From assembly GCA_030426005.1 (NCBI GenBank), contig JAUHZM010000205.1, positions 1-5,752 on the forward strand: a stretch of 5,752 nt of DNA. Direction: 5' to 3'. A program made the position numbers and the translations under genes. Source of the stretch: Gammaproteobacteria bacterium. Lineage in GTDB: Bacteria > Pseudomonadota > Gammaproteobacteria > Arenicellales > Arenicellaceae. Positions 5,149 through 5,752 of the stretch are shown here, in pieces. The notes beneath the pieces are model-generated. The model saw nothing but the letters and a program-made list of their open reading frames with translations, had not been told where the DNA came from and made no database searches. How positions within the stretch are numbered: the first letter of the stretch is position 1; each line of letters starts with the position of its first letter.

Positions 5149-5752
5149 GTACTGACCAAAATAAAAAGGCTCTCTGAGCAGACAAAGATCGACCATTGGA
5201 CGGTTAAGTTTTTGGGAGATTTGGAAAGAGACCCTACGGTTGAAACAGAGGCAAAAGTTAACATTTTGCTCCAACCCTTTGAGCGAAATACAGTAGACAG
5301 TTTTTCAAATTTTCCAGACTGTGAGAATTCTCAATATCGAATCATTAAGCTGGGCTTAGGCCAACTACCCATTTTAAATATTGGGAGCGTTTGGTACAAA
5401 GGTCGTTTGACAGCAACTCAATTTGGCAGTCGCGCAAACTATCGCATCAAGAACAGTGCTGACTCTGGGAGGCATTTTCTAACGGCATGGGAGAAAATTG
5501 ATCGTTATCGATATTACATTCCGCCAAATCATTTCAAAATTCCGAAGAGTCTGGCAGATGCTGAAATTGTAAAGATCGACGGTGTCGACCAAGATGGTGA
5601 AACTGTTGAGCTTTATGTTCCAGCCATGGTACTCAACCGTACATATATTTGTAGAACGTCAAACCTAACTAAGTGGTTGTTCGACGGAACGATGATTCAT
5701 GACATGAGCTCTCTAGTGGATTTGGACGAATCAAAATATTTTCAAACTGCAG
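5134..5752 (+). CDS. Unrecognised protein in the inserted element (3' end outside window)
   Basis: The frame is open for 206 complete codons from ATG to the window edge with no stop, and an in-frame stop (5107-5109) lies upstream. I do not recognise the family. The protein starts basic (MPKSIVLTKIKRL), shows no signal peptide or membrane helix, and looks soluble with mixed alpha/beta character. Distinct stretches are LGLGQLPILNIGSVWYKG (73-90), a Tyr/Arg-rich DRYRYYIPP (123-131), and VPAMVLNRTYICRTSNLTKWLFDG (162-185). No Walker, DDE, or PD-(D/E)XK catalytic pattern is obvious, and it does not read like TnsA. As the first gene inward from the element end it could be a transposition accessory protein or cargo. 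A very distant TnsE-like resemblance crossed my mind but is not supported. A TTG at 5128 is an alternative start. Confidence 0.75.
   Translation, partial: MPKSIVLTKIKRLSEQTKIDHWTVKFLGDLERDPTVETEAKVNILLQPFERNTVDSFSNFPDCENSQYRIIKLGLGQLPILNIGSVWYKGRLTATQFGSRANYRIKNSADSGRHFLTAWEKIDRYRYYIPPNHFKIPKSLADAEIVKIDGVDQDGETVELYVPAMVLNRTYICRTSNLTKWLFDGTMIHDMSSLVDLDESKYFQTA

Larger units (their letters stand above)
5052..5752 (+). mobile_element. One end of an element inserted in yifB/comM (Tn7-like suspected), partial
   Basis: Family-conserved yifB sequence stops at GGTGGTGG and is followed by TGTCAAAAAC. Tn7-like elements end in TGT...ACA and duplicate 5 bp of target. On that model the element starts at 5052 and the duplication would be GGTGG (5047-5051). 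comM is an established target of Tn6022/AbaR-type islands of Acinetobacter, which belong to a Tn7-like class. The inserted segment is visibly more AT-rich than the flank, starts with short direct repeats (5062-5117) like transposase binding sites, and carries an inward-reading gene. No transposase gene and no second end are in view, so the class is inference. An island of another kind or a rearrangement remains possible. Confidence 0.6.

Noticed and set aside
4836..5264. 142-codon minus-strand frame spanning the yifB junction
   Set aside because: It crosses the boundary between native and inserted DNA, so it would be a chance fusion, and it is antisense to two better frames.
1..5752. tRNA, rRNA, CRISPR array, toxin-antitoxin pair
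   Set aside because: Looked for on both strands by eye. No regularly spaced repeats, no cloverleaf-like segments and no rRNA sequence were seen, and no paired small toxin-antitoxin genes.
5134..5752. Identification of the inserted gene as tnsA or tnsE
   Set aside because: No PD-(D/E)XK nuclease pattern as in TnsA. The resemblance to TnsE is limited to loose spacing of hydrophobic and Arg/Ser residues, which is not enough to name it.

Overview
The window looks like the chromosome of a gram-negative gammaproteobacterium, probably marine or otherwise aquatic. Three things point that way: an NtrC/sigma-54 controlled glnK-amtB operon, a TorF-family outer-membrane protein, and an AmtB whose N-terminus resembles those of Vibrio- or Shewanella-like relatives. 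The species cannot be named from sequence alone.

Layout. Positions 1-499 (minus strand) carry the 5' two-thirds of a TorF-family porin gene. Positions 500-1023 are a 524-bp divergent control region. It holds two near-perfect NtrC enhancer sites (678-694 and 709-725) placed almost exactly midway between two full-consensus sigma-54 promoters. One promoter faces the porin (complement 577-592) and the other faces glnK (808-823). Then come glnK (1024-1362) and amtB (1406-2647), closed by a strong intrinsic terminator (2668-2701). Next are a small predicted membrane protein (2795-3001), a LysR-type regulator with a TTG start and a perfect dyad over its predicted -10 element (3067-4023), and the 5' portion of the Mg-chelatase-like AAA+ gene yifB/comM (4159-5051).

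The yifB reading frame stops resembling its family right after the conserved RAPHH...LVGGG block. It is replaced by more AT-rich sequence starting TGTCAAAAAC, which contains short direct repeats, a perfect 11-bp inverted repeat around a start codon, and an unrecognised gene (5134 to the window end) reading inward. comM is a known insertion target of Tn6022/AbaR-type and other Tn7-like elements. I therefore interpret 5052 onward as one end of an integrated transposon or genomic island. The rest of it and the 3' part of yifB lie outside the window.

How the parts work together. Under nitrogen limitation, phosphorylated NtrC bound at the shared enhancer would activate both divergent promoters. 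This would co-produce an outer-membrane channel, the PII signal protein GlnK and the ammonium channel AmtB, which GlnK plugs when nitrogen is plentiful. The LysR regulator and the small protein have no evident link to this. The inserted element at the right is the accessory part of the window and the most likely place for something undescribed.
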